From Suilimivivens sp964393865 (GTDB taxonomy: Bacteria; Bacillota; Clostridia; Lachnospirales; Lachnospiraceae), in the NCBI GenBank assembly GCA_964393865.1, contig CAYMUW010000003.1, positions 1 to 64,000 on the forward strand: 64,000 bases of DNA, written 5' to 3'. Positions within the stretch are counted from its first letter, which is position 1, and each line of letters opens with the position of its first letter. The position numbers and the translations under genes are program-made. The notes below the pieces were generated by a model. It did no database searches. It had not been told where the DNA came from and saw only the letters and a list, made by a program, of their open reading frames with translations. This document shows, one piece after another, positions 8,730 through 16,914 of the stretch.

Positions 8730-9110
8730 ATGCAGGATGAAATGTTTAAAAAAGTAGAAAAATTGACTACACAGATGCTGTTGGATATGGGTGTGCCTGC
8801 TCATTTGAAAGGATACCGTTATGTAAGAACCGCAGTGATTATGGTAGAGGAAGATATGCGGGTAGTGGGAAGTGTCACAAAGCTTCTTTACCCGGAACTG
8901 GCCAAGCGTTATAATACAACTGACGGCAAAATTGAGCGTGCAATCAGAAACGCAATAGAGGTATCATGGGAGCGGGGAAACAGAAAGACCTTTGAAGAAC
9001 TGTTCGGATACTGTGCGGAAAGCGGACGAGGCAGGCCTACCAACAGTGAGTATATAGCGGCTGTAGCTGATGCTGTCAGAATTCAGATGAATTATAAAAT
9101 ACATATATAG
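8730..9110 (+). CDS. Stand-alone Spo0A C-terminal DNA-binding domain protein
   Basis: The 126-residue protein is nearly all Spo0A_C, the sigma-factor-like DNA-binding domain of the sporulation master regulator. Matching stretches are MGVPAHLKGYRYVRTAV, SVTKLLYPELAKRYNTT, the recognition-helix region KIERAIRNAIEVSWERG and GRPTNSEYIAAVAD. Full Spo0A has an N-terminal receiver domain and is about 260 residues, while here only about 10 residues precede the domain. Without a phosphorylatable receiver it may act constitutively or modulate Spo0A by competing for 0A boxes. ATG follows ATAGGAG nine bases upstream. Confidence 0.88.
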   Translation: MQDEMFKKVEKLTTQMLLDMGVPAHLKGYRYVRTAVIMVEEDMRVVGSVTKLLYPELAKRYNTTDGKIERAIRNAIEVSWERGNRKTFEELFGYCAESGRGRPTNSEYIAAVADAVRIQMNYKIHI

Positions 9111-9151
9111 CCGTTTGTGACGGTAATTTATGAGAAAGGCATGATTGTTTT

Positions 9152-10354
9152 ATGGAAAAACCTGCAATATGCGGAGGCACTCCGGTACGGGATACGCAAA
9201 TTTATTATGGACATCAGTATATTGATGAGGCCGATATTCAGGCGGTAGTGGATGTGATGCGGAGTGATTACCTGACCTGTGGTCCCAAGATCAGAGAGCT
9301 GGAGGAGAAGCTGTGCCGGATAACCGGTGCTAAGTATGCGGTTGTGTGCAGTAATGGGACTGCGGCGCTTCATATAGCGGCACTGGCTGCCGGAATCAAA
9401 AAAGGGGATGAGGTGATTACAACGCCGATCACCTTTGCGGCATCGGCTAACTGTGCCCTGTATTGCGGTGCAACTCCGGTGTTTGCCGACATCAATGAGG
9501 AAACTTATAACATTGATCCGGAATGCGTTAGGGCGCTTACTACAGAGCGGACACGTGCAGTAGTGGCAGTTGACTACACAGGTCAATCCGTGGAGCTTGA
9601 TAAGCTGCTTCAGCATTGTCGTGATAATAATCTGGTTTTGATTGAGGACGGCGCCCATGTAATCGGCACACGCTACAATGGACGATATAACGGCTCCATT
9701 GCGGATATGACAACCTTAAGCTTCCATCCCGTTAAGACGGTAACCTGTGGAGAAGGCGGTGCGGTTCTCACCAACAGCGAGGAATATTACAAAAAGCTGC
9801 TTTTGTACCGGTCTCATGGCATTACCAGAGATTTGGAGCAGATGGAGCATGAATCGGATGGCCCCTGGTATTATGAACAGATAACCCTTGGCATGAACTA
9901 CCGACTGACCGATATGCAGGCAGCGCTTTTAATCAGTCAGTTGGACAAGCTTCCGATGTTTTCGGCCAGACGGAAGGAGATCGTGAAGGCGTACAATGAG
10001 GCATTTTCCAAGCTGCCTCAGATTATTGTGCAGAAGGAAATCCCCGAATCGGATACCACGAGGCATCTTTATATTTTACGTTTAAATACGAAAAGGTTAA
10101 GCATTGGCAGGAAAGAATTTTTCGAAGCGTTGGGTGCGGAAAATGTCTGCTGCAATGTTCATTATATTCCTACCTATTACTTTCCTTATTATGAAAAGCT
10201 GGGATATAAGAGAGGACTTTGCCCGAAAGCAGAGAAGCTGTACGATGAAATTATCAGTCTGCCTCTCTATTATGCAATGTTGGATCAGGATGTGCAGGAT
10301 GTGATTCGTGCAGTGACCAAAATAGCAGAATACTTTGGTGTAGATGGAGAATAG
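9152..10354 (+). CDS. pseC: UDP-4-amino-sugar transaminase, PseC-like
   Basis: This is a 400-residue DegT/DnrJ/EryC1 aminotransferase. K195 in SFHPVKTVTCGEGG is the PLP-binding lysine in a context typical of PseC, which aminates the 4-keto intermediate (UDP-2-acetamido-2,6-dideoxy-beta-L-arabino-hexos-4-ulose) in pseudaminic acid synthesis. The identity is strengthened by PseF, PseI and PseG homologues at 13989-16772. No short PseB-type dehydratase is in the window, so the first step must be encoded elsewhere. It is followed four bases later by a GT2 gene. Confidence 0.82.
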   Translation: MEKPAICGGTPVRDTQIYYGHQYIDEADIQAVVDVMRSDYLTCGPKIRELEEKLCRITGAKYAVVCSNGTAALHIAALAAGIKKGDEVITTPITFAASANCALYCGATPVFADINEETYNIDPECVRALTTERTRAVVAVDYTGQSVELDKLLQHCRDNNLVLIEDGAHVIGTRYNGRYNGSIADMTTLSFHPVKTVTCGEGGAVLTNSEEYYKKLLLYRSHGITRDLEQMEHESDGPWYYEQITLGMNYRLTDMQAALLISQLDKLPMFSARRKEIVKAYNEAFSKLPQIIVQKEIPESDTTRHLYILRLNTKRLSIGRKEFFEALGAENVCCNVHYIPTYYFPYYEKLGYKRGLCPKAEKLYDEIISLPLYYAMLDQDVQDVIRAVTKIAEYFGVDGE

Positions 10355-10357
10355 AGG

Positions 10358-11389
10358 ATGAAGCTGAGTGTAATAGTACCGGTCTACAATATGGCGGCTG
10401 ATGAGAAGCTTACCTGGTGTCTTAATTCCCTGATCGGGCAGACCATTTCCGATTATGAGATTATTGCAGTGGATGACTGTTCCACGGATCAGTCTCTTGA
10501 GATTCTAAGGGAGTATGAGAAGAAATATCCCGACAAGCTTCAGGTCATAGCTTCCCCTGAAAACAAGAAGCAGGGAGGAGCCAAAAATCTCGGTCTGGAG
10601 AGAGCAAAAGGAGAATGGATCGGGTTTATTGACAGCGATGACTGGGTTACACCGGATTTTTATGAGAAGCTGCTTGACAGAGCGGAGAAGACAGGCGCAG
10701 ATATGGTAGGCTGCGACTATCATCTCACCGGCGAGCATAGTATGAAGATTGGTCAAATTGTACATAACAATAAAGCAGAACAGACAGGCATCCTTACCAG
10801 AGAAAAATACCGTTCTCTGATCTTGGATGGCGGAAGTCTGGTGGTAAAGATATATAAAAGGCATATTATTCTGGATTATCCGAACCGCTTTCCTGAGCAT
10901 ATCTTCTATGAAGATAATGCCATCAGCAATTCATGGATGCTACGGGCAAGTCATTTTGAATATCTGGAGGAGCCTCTCTATTATTATTATCAGCATGACA
11001 CCTCCACAGTTCACACCATTACGAAAAAGCGGTGTGAGGACCGTATGGAAGCAGCCAGAGTGATGGTCCGGGAGGCACGCCAATTTGGCTTTTTGGAGGA
11101 GTATTATCCTGAAATTGAAAGCAGTTTTACCACGCTGTTTTATGTGAATACTTTGTTCTCTTATATGGCGGGGGTTATGAAAAAGGAATACGGTTTTGTG
11201 AAAGCGCTGGGAAAGGAAATGAAGGAAACGTTTCCCGGATTTATGGAGAACCGGTATTATCAGGAGAGAGTCCATGAGGAAGAACGGAAGCTTATCAGGA
11301 TGCACATGAAATCTCCCCTGTATTTTATGCTATATTACAAGCTGCTGTGGAGCTATCGCAGCTTAAGAAAGAAAATGGCAGGAAAATGA
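10358..11389 (+). CDS. Glycosyltransferase family 2
   Basis: A 343-residue GT-A-fold transferase. The nucleotide-binding start (MKLSVIVPVYN), VDDCSTDQS, and the metal-binding IDSDDW are present. The C-terminal third is basic and aromatic, with no clear membrane segment. It starts four bases after the pseC stop codon, so it is probably cotranscribed with it and acts in the same glycan pathway. Donor and acceptor cannot be inferred. Confidence 0.88.
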   Translation: MKLSVIVPVYNMAADEKLTWCLNSLIGQTISDYEIIAVDDCSTDQSLEILREYEKKYPDKLQVIASPENKKQGGAKNLGLERAKGEWIGFIDSDDWVTPDFYEKLLDRAEKTGADMVGCDYHLTGEHSMKIGQIVHNNKAEQTGILTREKYRSLILDGGSLVVKIYKRHIILDYPNRFPEHIFYEDNAISNSWMLRASHFEYLEEPLYYYYQHDTSTVHTITKKRCEDRMEAARVMVREARQFGFLEEYYPEIESSFTTLFYVNTLFSYMAGVMKKEYGFVKALGKEMKETFPGFMENRYYQERVHEEERKLIRMHMKSPLYFMLYYKLLWSYRSLRKKMAGK

Positions 11390-11390
11390 C

Positions 11391-11652
11391 CTACTTTTCC
11401 AGCCACTTTTTGGTTTGTATCAGAATAACCGCTACACTGATAAAGGTAAGTGTATCTGCCACAGGCAATAGGAATAAAGCCGGTTTATGACCGCTTGGAA
11501 TGTAATGGCAGTTATTATAATAAACAGGTTCTTTTGGAGCAGGAGGCGTATGTGGTACTTTTACTGGCTGCTTTGGGGCAGATTGCAATTGCCGGACTGC
11601 TGATGTGTCAGGCATACACGCTTGATAAAAAGAGAAAGCAACGGAATGGTTC
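11391..11652 (-). pseudogene. Possible decayed C-terminal remnant of a MATE-type transporter
   Basis: On the minus strand the last frame ends ALFLLPVADTLTFISVAV and then a basic tail, which resembles the C-terminal helix of MATE-family transporters (GAL-F-PVADTLTF-type). Another minus frame just upstream reads QKNLFIIITAITF, also plausible as a MATE membrane helix, so the similarity is split over frames. A plus-strand frame at 11450-11665 covers the same bases but has a poor ribosome binding site. I treat this as an inferred gene relic, not an active gene. Confidence 0.35.
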
Positions 11653-11716
11653 TTTTGATACCTGAATGGTCTGGTTAGAAAGAAAAAGTGTTTTGTGTAG
11701 ACTAAATAGAAAAACT

Positions 11717-11745
11717 TTGATAAATTTAACTTAATGGTTTAAAAG
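11717..11745 (+). promoter_or_regulatory. Possible promoter for the decarboxylase/ATP-grasp pair
   Basis: TTGATA at 11717-11722 and TAAAAG at 11740-11745 are 17 bases apart. A short GCCGC-caaa-GCGGC hairpin at 11754-11767 lies between this site and the start codon at 11783 and would sit in the 5' leader. The -10 is weak, so this is tentative. Confidence 0.35.
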
Positions 11746-11782
11746 GTGTAAAAGCCGCCAAAGCGGCAGATTGAGAGGAAAT

Positions 11783-12979
11783 ATGACAAGACCGACCCCT
11801 TATTTTGAAATTGATAAAATAAAATTACAGAATGATTTTGATAAATTGACAACAGCGCTGCAGGCTGACTGGAAGAATTATCGAATTGGGTATTCCTTTA
11901 AAACCAATTCGCTGCCCTGGCTTGTGGAATTTTACAAAAAGCAGGGTGTCAGTGCGGAGGTGGTTTCGCAGGATGAATACAGCCTTGCAAGGTATTTGAA
12001 TTTCAGGGATGATGAGATTATTTATAACGGACCCTACAAAAGCAAGGAGTCCTTTGTCAGCGTAGTGCTTGCCGGGGGAATTGTCAATATGGACTCTGAA
12101 TGTGAGCTTTTCTGGCTGGAGGAGCTTGCTGCAGCACATCAGGATCGGGTGTTGAAGGTAGGAATACGCGTTAACTTTAATTTGGAGGCCATGTGTCCGG
12201 GAGAGACTACTATGGGAGAGGAAAGCGGCAGGTTTGGTTACTCCTATGAGGATGGCAGATTTGAGCAGGTACTTCGCCGCATCCAGCGGCTTTCCAATGT
12301 AAAGGTTGCAGGACTGCACCTGCATTCCAGTTCCAAATCCAGAAGTGTGGAGATATTTAAAAGCATTGCGTTTATGGCATGTAAGCTGAAAAGAGAATTT
12401 GATTTAAAGCTGGAGTATGTGGATGTAGGCGGCGGCTTTTGCGGAGGCTTGAAGGGTCGGCCCGAATTTCCCGATTATTTTCCTGTGATTGCAGGGGAGC
12501 TTTTGAAGGAGTTTCAGGTGGAGGAGACTCAGTTGATCGTGGAGCCGGGGATATCTTTGCTGTCCAGCGCTACGACCTTTGTTACCAGCATTATTGATGT
12601 GCGGGATATTCGGGGCAGCAGATATTTGATTTCCGATGGCAGCAGATTTAATATAGACGCTACCATGATTAAGTCCTCCTATTTGTACCACACTGAGCTG
12701 CAGCCCGGAAAGGTTCGGAAAAACCTGGAGAGCCAGGTGATTACGGGCTATACCTGTATGGAATGTGACAGGTTGTTTGAAATGAAGGATTTGCCGGAGC
12801 TGTTTACCGGGGATCGGATTGTCTATGAAAATGTGGGCGGCTATACTTTAAGCTTAAATCCTCTTTTTATCCAGTATTTTCCTGATGTCTATGTGAAGGC
12901 GGATGAGGAGATCACCAAAGTGAGAGCTAAATGGACGCCCAGAGAATATGTGCAGAATTGTGTGTGGCAGCAGCCATAG
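11783..12979 (+). CDS. PLP-dependent group III decarboxylase (LysA-like)
   Basis: A 398-residue protein of the diaminopimelate/ornithine decarboxylase family with an alanine-racemase-type barrel. The PLP lysine is K40 (GYSFKTN). HLHSSSKS, the phosphate-binding VDVGGGF, EPGISL and the active-site cysteine region CMECDRLF follow in family order. It is shorter than the usual LysA and is paired with an ATP-grasp gene 22 bases downstream inside a glycan locus. It may therefore supply an amine or modified amino acid for attachment to a sugar, not lysine; that is inference. ATG 11783 has GAGAGGA upstream; a TTG at 11771 is possible. Confidence 0.8.
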   Translation: MTRPTPYFEIDKIKLQNDFDKLTTALQADWKNYRIGYSFKTNSLPWLVEFYKKQGVSAEVVSQDEYSLARYLNFRDDEIIYNGPYKSKESFVSVVLAGGIVNMDSECELFWLEELAAAHQDRVLKVGIRVNFNLEAMCPGETTMGEESGRFGYSYEDGRFEQVLRRIQRLSNVKVAGLHLHSSSKSRSVEIFKSIAFMACKLKREFDLKLEYVDVGGGFCGGLKGRPEFPDYFPVIAGELLKEFQVEETQLIVEPGISLLSSATTFVTSIIDVRDIRGSRYLISDGSRFNIDATMIKSSYLYHTELQPGKVRKNLESQVITGYTCMECDRLFEMKDLPELFTGDRIVYENVGGYTLSLNPLFIQYFPDVYVKADEEITKVRAKWTPREYVQNCVWQQP

Positions 12980-13001
12980 GAAAAATACAAGGAGATAGTC
13001 T

Positions 13002-13961
13002 ATGAATTTGTTGATTTTAAGCTGCGGTACCCGAAATAAACTGGTGGAGTTTTTTAAGGAAAGCGGCTTTGAAAAAATAGTAGGAGCGGATTGCAGTGAG
13101 CTGGCGCCTGCGCTTTATGTGACGGATGCGCATTATATTGTATCCCGAATGACTCATCCGGGTTATCTGGACGAGATTTTAGCTGTCTGTAAAAAGGAAA
13201 ATATTCAGGCGGTTTTGCCCCTTCAGGAGGATGAACTTCATTTTATTGCAGACAGGAGGGAAATATTCTTGGAAAATAAGATTGTTCCCATTGTGTCCCC
13301 GGTGGAAACCATTGATATCTGCAGGGATAAAATGAAATTTTATTATTTCCTGAAGGAAAAAGGGATTCCGGTGCTGCCTTCCTTTGATTCCTGCAATGCA
13401 TTTCTGAGCGCATATGAGAAAGGGGAGGAAAGCTTCCCGGTGTTTGTGAAGCCCGTTTCTGGCAGCGGAAGTATAGGGGCAATGAAGGTTTCTACGCCGG
13501 AGCTTTTAAAGGCTCTTGTGGCGGAAAGTGAGCAGCCGCTTATGATTCAGAGACTGTCCGGCGGGAAGGAGTATGGCGCCGATATTTATGTGGATTTGAT
13601 AAGCGGAAAGGTTACGGATATTTTTCTAAAGGAAAAGCTGAGAATGCGTGCCGGAGAGACGGAAAAGTCGGTATCGGTGAGAAATGAGGAGATATTTGAT
13701 CTGATTAAAAGAACGGTAGAATTATTTTCCTTTGCGGGACCGGTGGATATGGATATTTTTGAAAGCGAAGGAAAGTTTTATGTGTCGGAAATCAATCCCC
13801 GTTTTGGCGGTGGTTACCCCCATGCCTATGCCTGCGGCATCAGTTTTCCGGAGCGGATTTTAACAAATATTCGTGGGGAAGAAAATAAAGAACATATCGG
13901 AGATTATGAGGAAGAGGTGTATGTGATGAAATACTCCGATATTCTGGTCAGGCATAAATGA
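13002..13961 (+). CDS. ATP-grasp ligase (carbamoyl-phosphate-synthase-like)
   Basis: A 319-residue single-unit ATP-grasp enzyme. A Rossmann-like pre-ATP-grasp domain (residues 1-100) precedes the ATP-binding region with K150 in FVKPVSGSGSIG and the Mg-binding EINPRFGGGYPHAYACG near 264-280. Such enzymes activate a carboxylate as an acyl phosphate and join it to an amine. Next to the PLP decarboxylase it forms a likely two-gene module that makes or attaches an amino-acid-derived substituent. Substrates are unknown. It is convergent with pseG, only 27 bases away. Confidence 0.82.
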   Translation: MNLLILSCGTRNKLVEFFKESGFEKIVGADCSELAPALYVTDAHYIVSRMTHPGYLDEILAVCKKENIQAVLPLQEDELHFIADRREIFLENKIVPIVSPVETIDICRDKMKFYYFLKEKGIPVLPSFDSCNAFLSAYEKGEESFPVFVKPVSGSGSIGAMKVSTPELLKALVAESEQPLMIQRLSGGKEYGADIYVDLISGKVTDIFLKEKLRMRAGETEKSVSVRNEEIFDLIKRTVELFSFAGPVDMDIFESEGKFYVSEINPRFGGGYPHAYACGISFPERILTNIRGEENKEHIGDYEEEVYVMKYSDILVRHK

Positions 13962-13988
13962 GGCTTTTAGCCGCAGCGGTGAGGACGC

Positions 13989-15026
13989 TTACGGAAACAG
14001 CAGGGACATCATTTCTTCTGCAATTCTTTCGGCACCCTGTCCGTCAACAAATTGTTTCATGGAAGCGGAAAGGCTGTTCCTTTGGGACGGGTCTTCCGCT
14101 ATTTTTATGCCTGTGGAAAGGAGATTTTGATAAAAACGCTCACCGTCCCTTACGTCGCCGGCATAGGTTATAACCTTTGCATCGGCAAAGGCCTGAACAC
14201 AGTTAAACTGCTCGTCGGAAATGGAAAAGCTGACAGCAGGCACGCCAACGGCGCACAGCTCGAACAGCGTAGTTCCACCTGCGGAAAAAGCCAGATCACA
14301 GGAAGCGATCAGAGCAGCCATTTCCGTAATATTTTCGTGAATTTCCACCTGCGGACAGCCTGCGGAAAGGGCATACAAATCTTTCCGGTGAGGGTTCATA
14401 TTGCCGGTTAAGATGTGATAAGTAACAGCCCGGGAGGAAAAGTATTCCGATTGATTTAAGGTACGGAATATTTCGGAAGCGGCGTTGTGATTATCTGAGC
14501 CGCCTGTAGAGATCAGTATGGAAGAAACCTGCTCCCGCACCTGATAGGAGGTATGTGCAAACTGCTCCCGAAGGGGGGTATAGGAACCGCCGGTAAGGGA
14601 GGGCGTATGACCATACATAGCGGCATTCGCCGAGAGATCATAGTTGATAATCAGATCGGCAGGATAGGGGAAGCTTTGCAGATCATCCAGATAAACAAGT
14701 TTACATAACTCGAGGATTGCCTGCATATAGGATGCAGAGGCAAAATAGGAATCCAAAAGGAAAACATCAGGCCTTTGCTCTTTAAGAAAAGGAAGAAGAC
14801 GGGAAAGCTCTTCCTCTAAATTTCGGTAATTGCTGTTAAGGCAGACAAAAGAAGACTCTCCCCGAAGGGTGAGGGCGGATGCACTGTCTTCATCGGATAC
14901 CAGAAAGGTTACATGATGATGCCTGCGTCGAAGCGCTCCGGCAATGGTAAGGCAGCGCATAATATGTCCCGATGCAATCTCGCTGTTGGCATCTGCACGA
15001 ATAAAAATTACTTTACCAGTTCCCAT
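13989..15026 (-). CDS. pseG: UDP-sugar hydrolase PseG
   Basis: A 345-residue GT-B-fold hydrolase that removes UDP from UDP-2,4-diacetamido-2,4,6-trideoxy-beta-L-altropyranose, step four of pseudaminic acid synthesis. N-terminal IRADANSEIASGHIMRCLTIA matches the family P-loop-like start with its catalytic histidine (GHIMRC). VYLDDL, LIINYD, STGGSDN and FSAGGTTLFE are also in place. The length is at the upper end for PseG (about 275-350). Its start overlaps the end of pseI by 19 bases; AAAGGAA is the likely ribosome binding site. It is the last gene of a three-gene reverse-strand operon. Confidence 0.88.
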   Translation of the reverse strand: MGTGKVIFIRADANSEIASGHIMRCLTIAGALRRRHHHVTFLVSDEDSASALTLRGESSFVCLNSNYRNLEEELSRLLPFLKEQRPDVFLLDSYFASASYMQAILELCKLVYLDDLQSFPYPADLIINYDLSANAAMYGHTPSLTGGSYTPLREQFAHTSYQVREQVSSILISTGGSDNHNAASEIFRTLNQSEYFSSRAVTYHILTGNMNPHRKDLYALSAGCPQVEIHENITEMAALIASCDLAFSAGGTTLFELCAVGVPAVSFSISDEQFNCVQAFADAKVITYAGDVRDGERFYQNLLSTGIKIAEDPSQRNSLSASMKQFVDGQGAERIAEEMMSLLFP

Positions 15027-16057
15027 GAAAGCGGCGTTCCTTTCTTAATATCCGCTGCTGCGGTTTTCCCAAGTACATCTTCGTAATATTTGGTGTGAAG
15101 TCCCACGCCCGGACGGATGGAACGGCAATTGTCAGGAGTAAAGGCTTCTCCGGCCTTCATATCCTTTACCACAAAGAGAGAGCGGGAGCCGTCCCGTTCA
15201 CTGATTTGCTCCGGGGTAAGGTGATATTCGGAACTGCCAAGAGCCTGATCCACGACACGAATATCCTGACACATCTGCTTAAACTCCTGAGGCTCCATGG
15301 AAAAGGCACCGTCAGGACCGCCGTCTGCGCGGGATAAGGTCAGGTGTTTTTCTACGATGCGTGCGCCGAGAGCAACGGAGGCTACGGCTACCGAGCTGCC
15401 CATAGAATGATCGGAAAGTCCCATGATGCAGTCGTACTTCCTGGCAAGGGTGGGGATCATATTCAGGTTAATGGTTTCATAAGGAGTGGGATAGGCGGAT
15501 ACGCATTTTAAGAGCATAACATCCTCATTGCCCTCCTCTTTGCAGACAGAAAGAGCCAGATCCAAATCCTCCAATTCCGCAATGCCTGTGGAAAAGATAA
15601 TCGGTTTATGGAGCCTTGCAATCTTGCGGATTAAAGGAATATCATTGATCTCATAGGAGGCCACCTTATAGGCCGGCATGTTCATTTTCTCCATAAAATC
15701 CACGGCGGTAAAGTCAAAGGGGGAGGAGAAGCATACGAGCCCAAGCTTTTCGGCTTCCTCCATAAGCTTTGGCTGCCATTCCCAGGGGGTATAGGCGTCT
15801 TCGTAGAGCTTATAGAGAGTCATTCCGTCCCAGATGGAGCCATGGATGGAAAAGCAGTCATCGGTACCGTCCATGGTAATGGTATCCGGCGTGTAGGTTT
15901 GCAGCTTGATAGCATCTGCACCCGCCTCCTTGGCGGCGTGGATAATTCGGACCGCCCGGTCATAATCATGTAAGTGGTTGGCGGACATTTCTGCAATGAT
16001 AAAGGTGGGAGAAGCGGCGCTGACAGTTGCCTGTCCTATTTTAATTTCTTTATTCAT
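15008..16057 (-). CDS. pseI: Pseudaminic acid synthase PseI
   Basis: A 349-residue NeuB-family enzyme: TIM barrel at residues 1-285 and antifreeze-like SAF domain at about 290-349. It condenses phosphoenolpyruvate with the PseG product to give pseudaminic acid. FIIAEMSANH, GADAIKLQTYTPDTIT, SSPFDFTAVDF, LLKCVSAYPTP and GLSDHSMG are diagnostic. The AYTPWEWQPKL and SFSMEP/RSLFVV features fit PseI better than sialic or legionaminic acid synthases. The ATG has AAAGGAAC upstream. Eight bases overlap with pseF. Confidence 0.9.
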   Translation of the reverse strand: MNKEIKIGQATVSAASPTFIIAEMSANHLHDYDRAVRIIHAAKEAGADAIKLQTYTPDTITMDGTDDCFSIHGSIWDGMTLYKLYEDAYTPWEWQPKLMEEAEKLGLVCFSSPFDFTAVDFMEKMNMPAYKVASYEINDIPLIRKIARLHKPIIFSTGIAELEDLDLALSVCKEEGNEDVMLLKCVSAYPTPYETINLNMIPTLARKYDCIMGLSDHSMGSSVAVASVALGARIVEKHLTLSRADGGPDGAFSMEPQEFKQMCQDIRVVDQALGSSEYHLTPEQISERDGSRSLFVVKDMKAGEAFTPDNCRSIRPGVGLHTKYYEDVLGKTAAADIKKGTPLSWELVK

Positions 16058-16772
16058 AAATGTTCCTTTCTGTATTGGTAATTGCGGAAGGGTGCAGAAG
16101 CCGGTATTTCATCTCGGCAATTTCCCAATCGCTGGGTGTGTCAATATCCTGCACCTCCGTTTCATCTAAAACCATAGGCTTCATATGAAGGGTGTCGGTG
16201 GTTCCCTCCCGATAGAAGGCTTCCGTGCGGCATGCATAGAATTGGCCTACATCATGGTAAAAGGGCTCCAGATCCTGAGAACGACAGTTGGCGTATTCCG
16301 GCCATTTGCGGGTCAGTTCCCCGTCCTTGATAATCACGGCACGCTGAACGGGATAGGAGAAAGCGACTACCGGCATCACCGAGTCGGTTTCCTTTAAAAG
16401 CTCCATAGCCTGTCTTAATCTGTCAGTAGTGATAAAGGGAGCGGTAGGATAGATACAGCAGAAGGTGTCAAACTGCTCGCCTCTGGCCTTGTAGGTATCC
16501 AGAACCTCGCGGATTACATCATCTGTGGAAGCGTAATCGTTTGCGGTTTGAGCGCTTCGCATGAAGGGAACGCTGGCTCCCGCCTTGCGGGCAAGTGCTG
16601 CAATTTCCTGATCGTCCGTGGACACCATAACCTCGTCAAAGAGACCGGAGTTAAGAGCTGCTTCGACGGAGTACAGCAATATAGGTTTGCCGCAGAAATT
16701 CTTTTTATTCTTTCCGGGAATGCGCTTGCTTCCGCCCCGGGCTGTAATCATTGCAAGAGATCGTTCTTTCAT
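16050..16772 (-). CDS. pseF: Pseudaminic acid cytidylyltransferase PseF
   Basis: A 240-residue CMP-nonulosonate synthetase that activates pseudaminic acid with CTP. ARGGSKRIPGKNKKNFCGKP is the nucleotide-binding signature; VMVSTDDQEIA, IYPTAPF, RSQDLEPFYHDVGQFY and EVQDIDTPSDW follow. The YHDVGQFY and SYPVQRA stretches are PseF-like. I chose the ATG at 16772 (MKERSLAMITARGG). The frame is open for 19 more residues upstream, which look unlike family N-termini. It is first in the pseF-pseI-pseG operon and is driven from the divergent promoter region. Confidence 0.9.
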   Translation of the reverse strand: MKERSLAMITARGGSKRIPGKNKKNFCGKPILLYSVEAALNSGLFDEVMVSTDDQEIAALARKAGASVPFMRSAQTANDYASTDDVIREVLDTYKARGEQFDTFCCIYPTAPFITTDRLRQAMELLKETDSVMPVVAFSYPVQRAVIIKDGELTRKWPEYANCRSQDLEPFYHDVGQFYACRTEAFYREGTTDTLHMKPMVLDETEVQDIDTPSDWEIAEMKYRLLHPSAITNTERNIYE

Positions 16773-16837
16773 ATTCTTGTAAGTCCTTTTTTGAAATTTG
16801 CCTTGCATCATTCGGAAAATGCGCAGCATTCTCTTAT

Positions 16838-16859
16838 AGAGTTGACGTTAGTCAACTCT
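16838..16859. promoter_or_regulatory. Perfect palindrome, candidate operator
   Basis: AGAGTTGAC-gtta-GTCAACTCT is a perfect 9-base inverted repeat with a four-base spacer. It contains the -35 hexamer of the rightward promoter and sits at the expected start point of the leftward pseF transcript. Repressor binding here could silence both directions. As RNA it could also form a hairpin at the 5' end of the pse message. There is no T-tract of terminator quality. Confidence 0.55.
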
Positions 16860-16870
16860 TATATTATACA
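16842..16870 (+). promoter_or_regulatory. Rightward promoter toward the GT52-like gene
   Basis: TTGACG (16842-16847) and TATACA (16865-16870) are separated by exactly 17 bases. Transcription would run through a leader of about 175 bases that contains a 12-base tandem repeat before the coding start near 17053. Confidence 0.5.
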
Positions 16871-16890
16871 TCAAATCCACTTTCAATCAA
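16863..16890 (-). promoter_or_regulatory. Leftward promoter for pseF-pseI-pseG
   Basis: Read on the minus strand, TTGATT (16890-16885) is followed after 16 bases by a perfect TATAAT (16868-16863). Its -10 overlaps the -10 of the rightward promoter, so the two directions probably compete. Confidence 0.5.
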
Positions 16891-16914
16891 AGCATAAAGC
16901 ATCACAACACAAAA

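Noticed and set aside
9128..9658. Minus-strand open frame of 176 codons opposite pseC
   Set aside because: Shadow frame, no recognisable domain, inside a gene with diagnostic aminotransferase motifs.
11450..11665. Plus-strand 71-codon frame with one hydrophobic segment
   Set aside because: The GTG start has a poorly spaced ribosome binding site and the frame overlaps a likely minus-strand relic.
11754..11767. GCCGC/GCGGC hairpin as a terminator
   Set aside because: The stem is only five bases and no T-run follows; it lies directly before a start codon.
15008..16057. Sialic acid (NeuB) or legionaminic acid synthase
   Set aside because: Motif context and the adjacent PseF, PseG and PseC homologues fit pseudaminic acid better.
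13962..16837. The pse cassette as an invertible DNA segment
   Set aside because: No inverted repeat matching the 16838-16859 palindrome was found at the 13962-13988 end, and no recombinase gene is visible.
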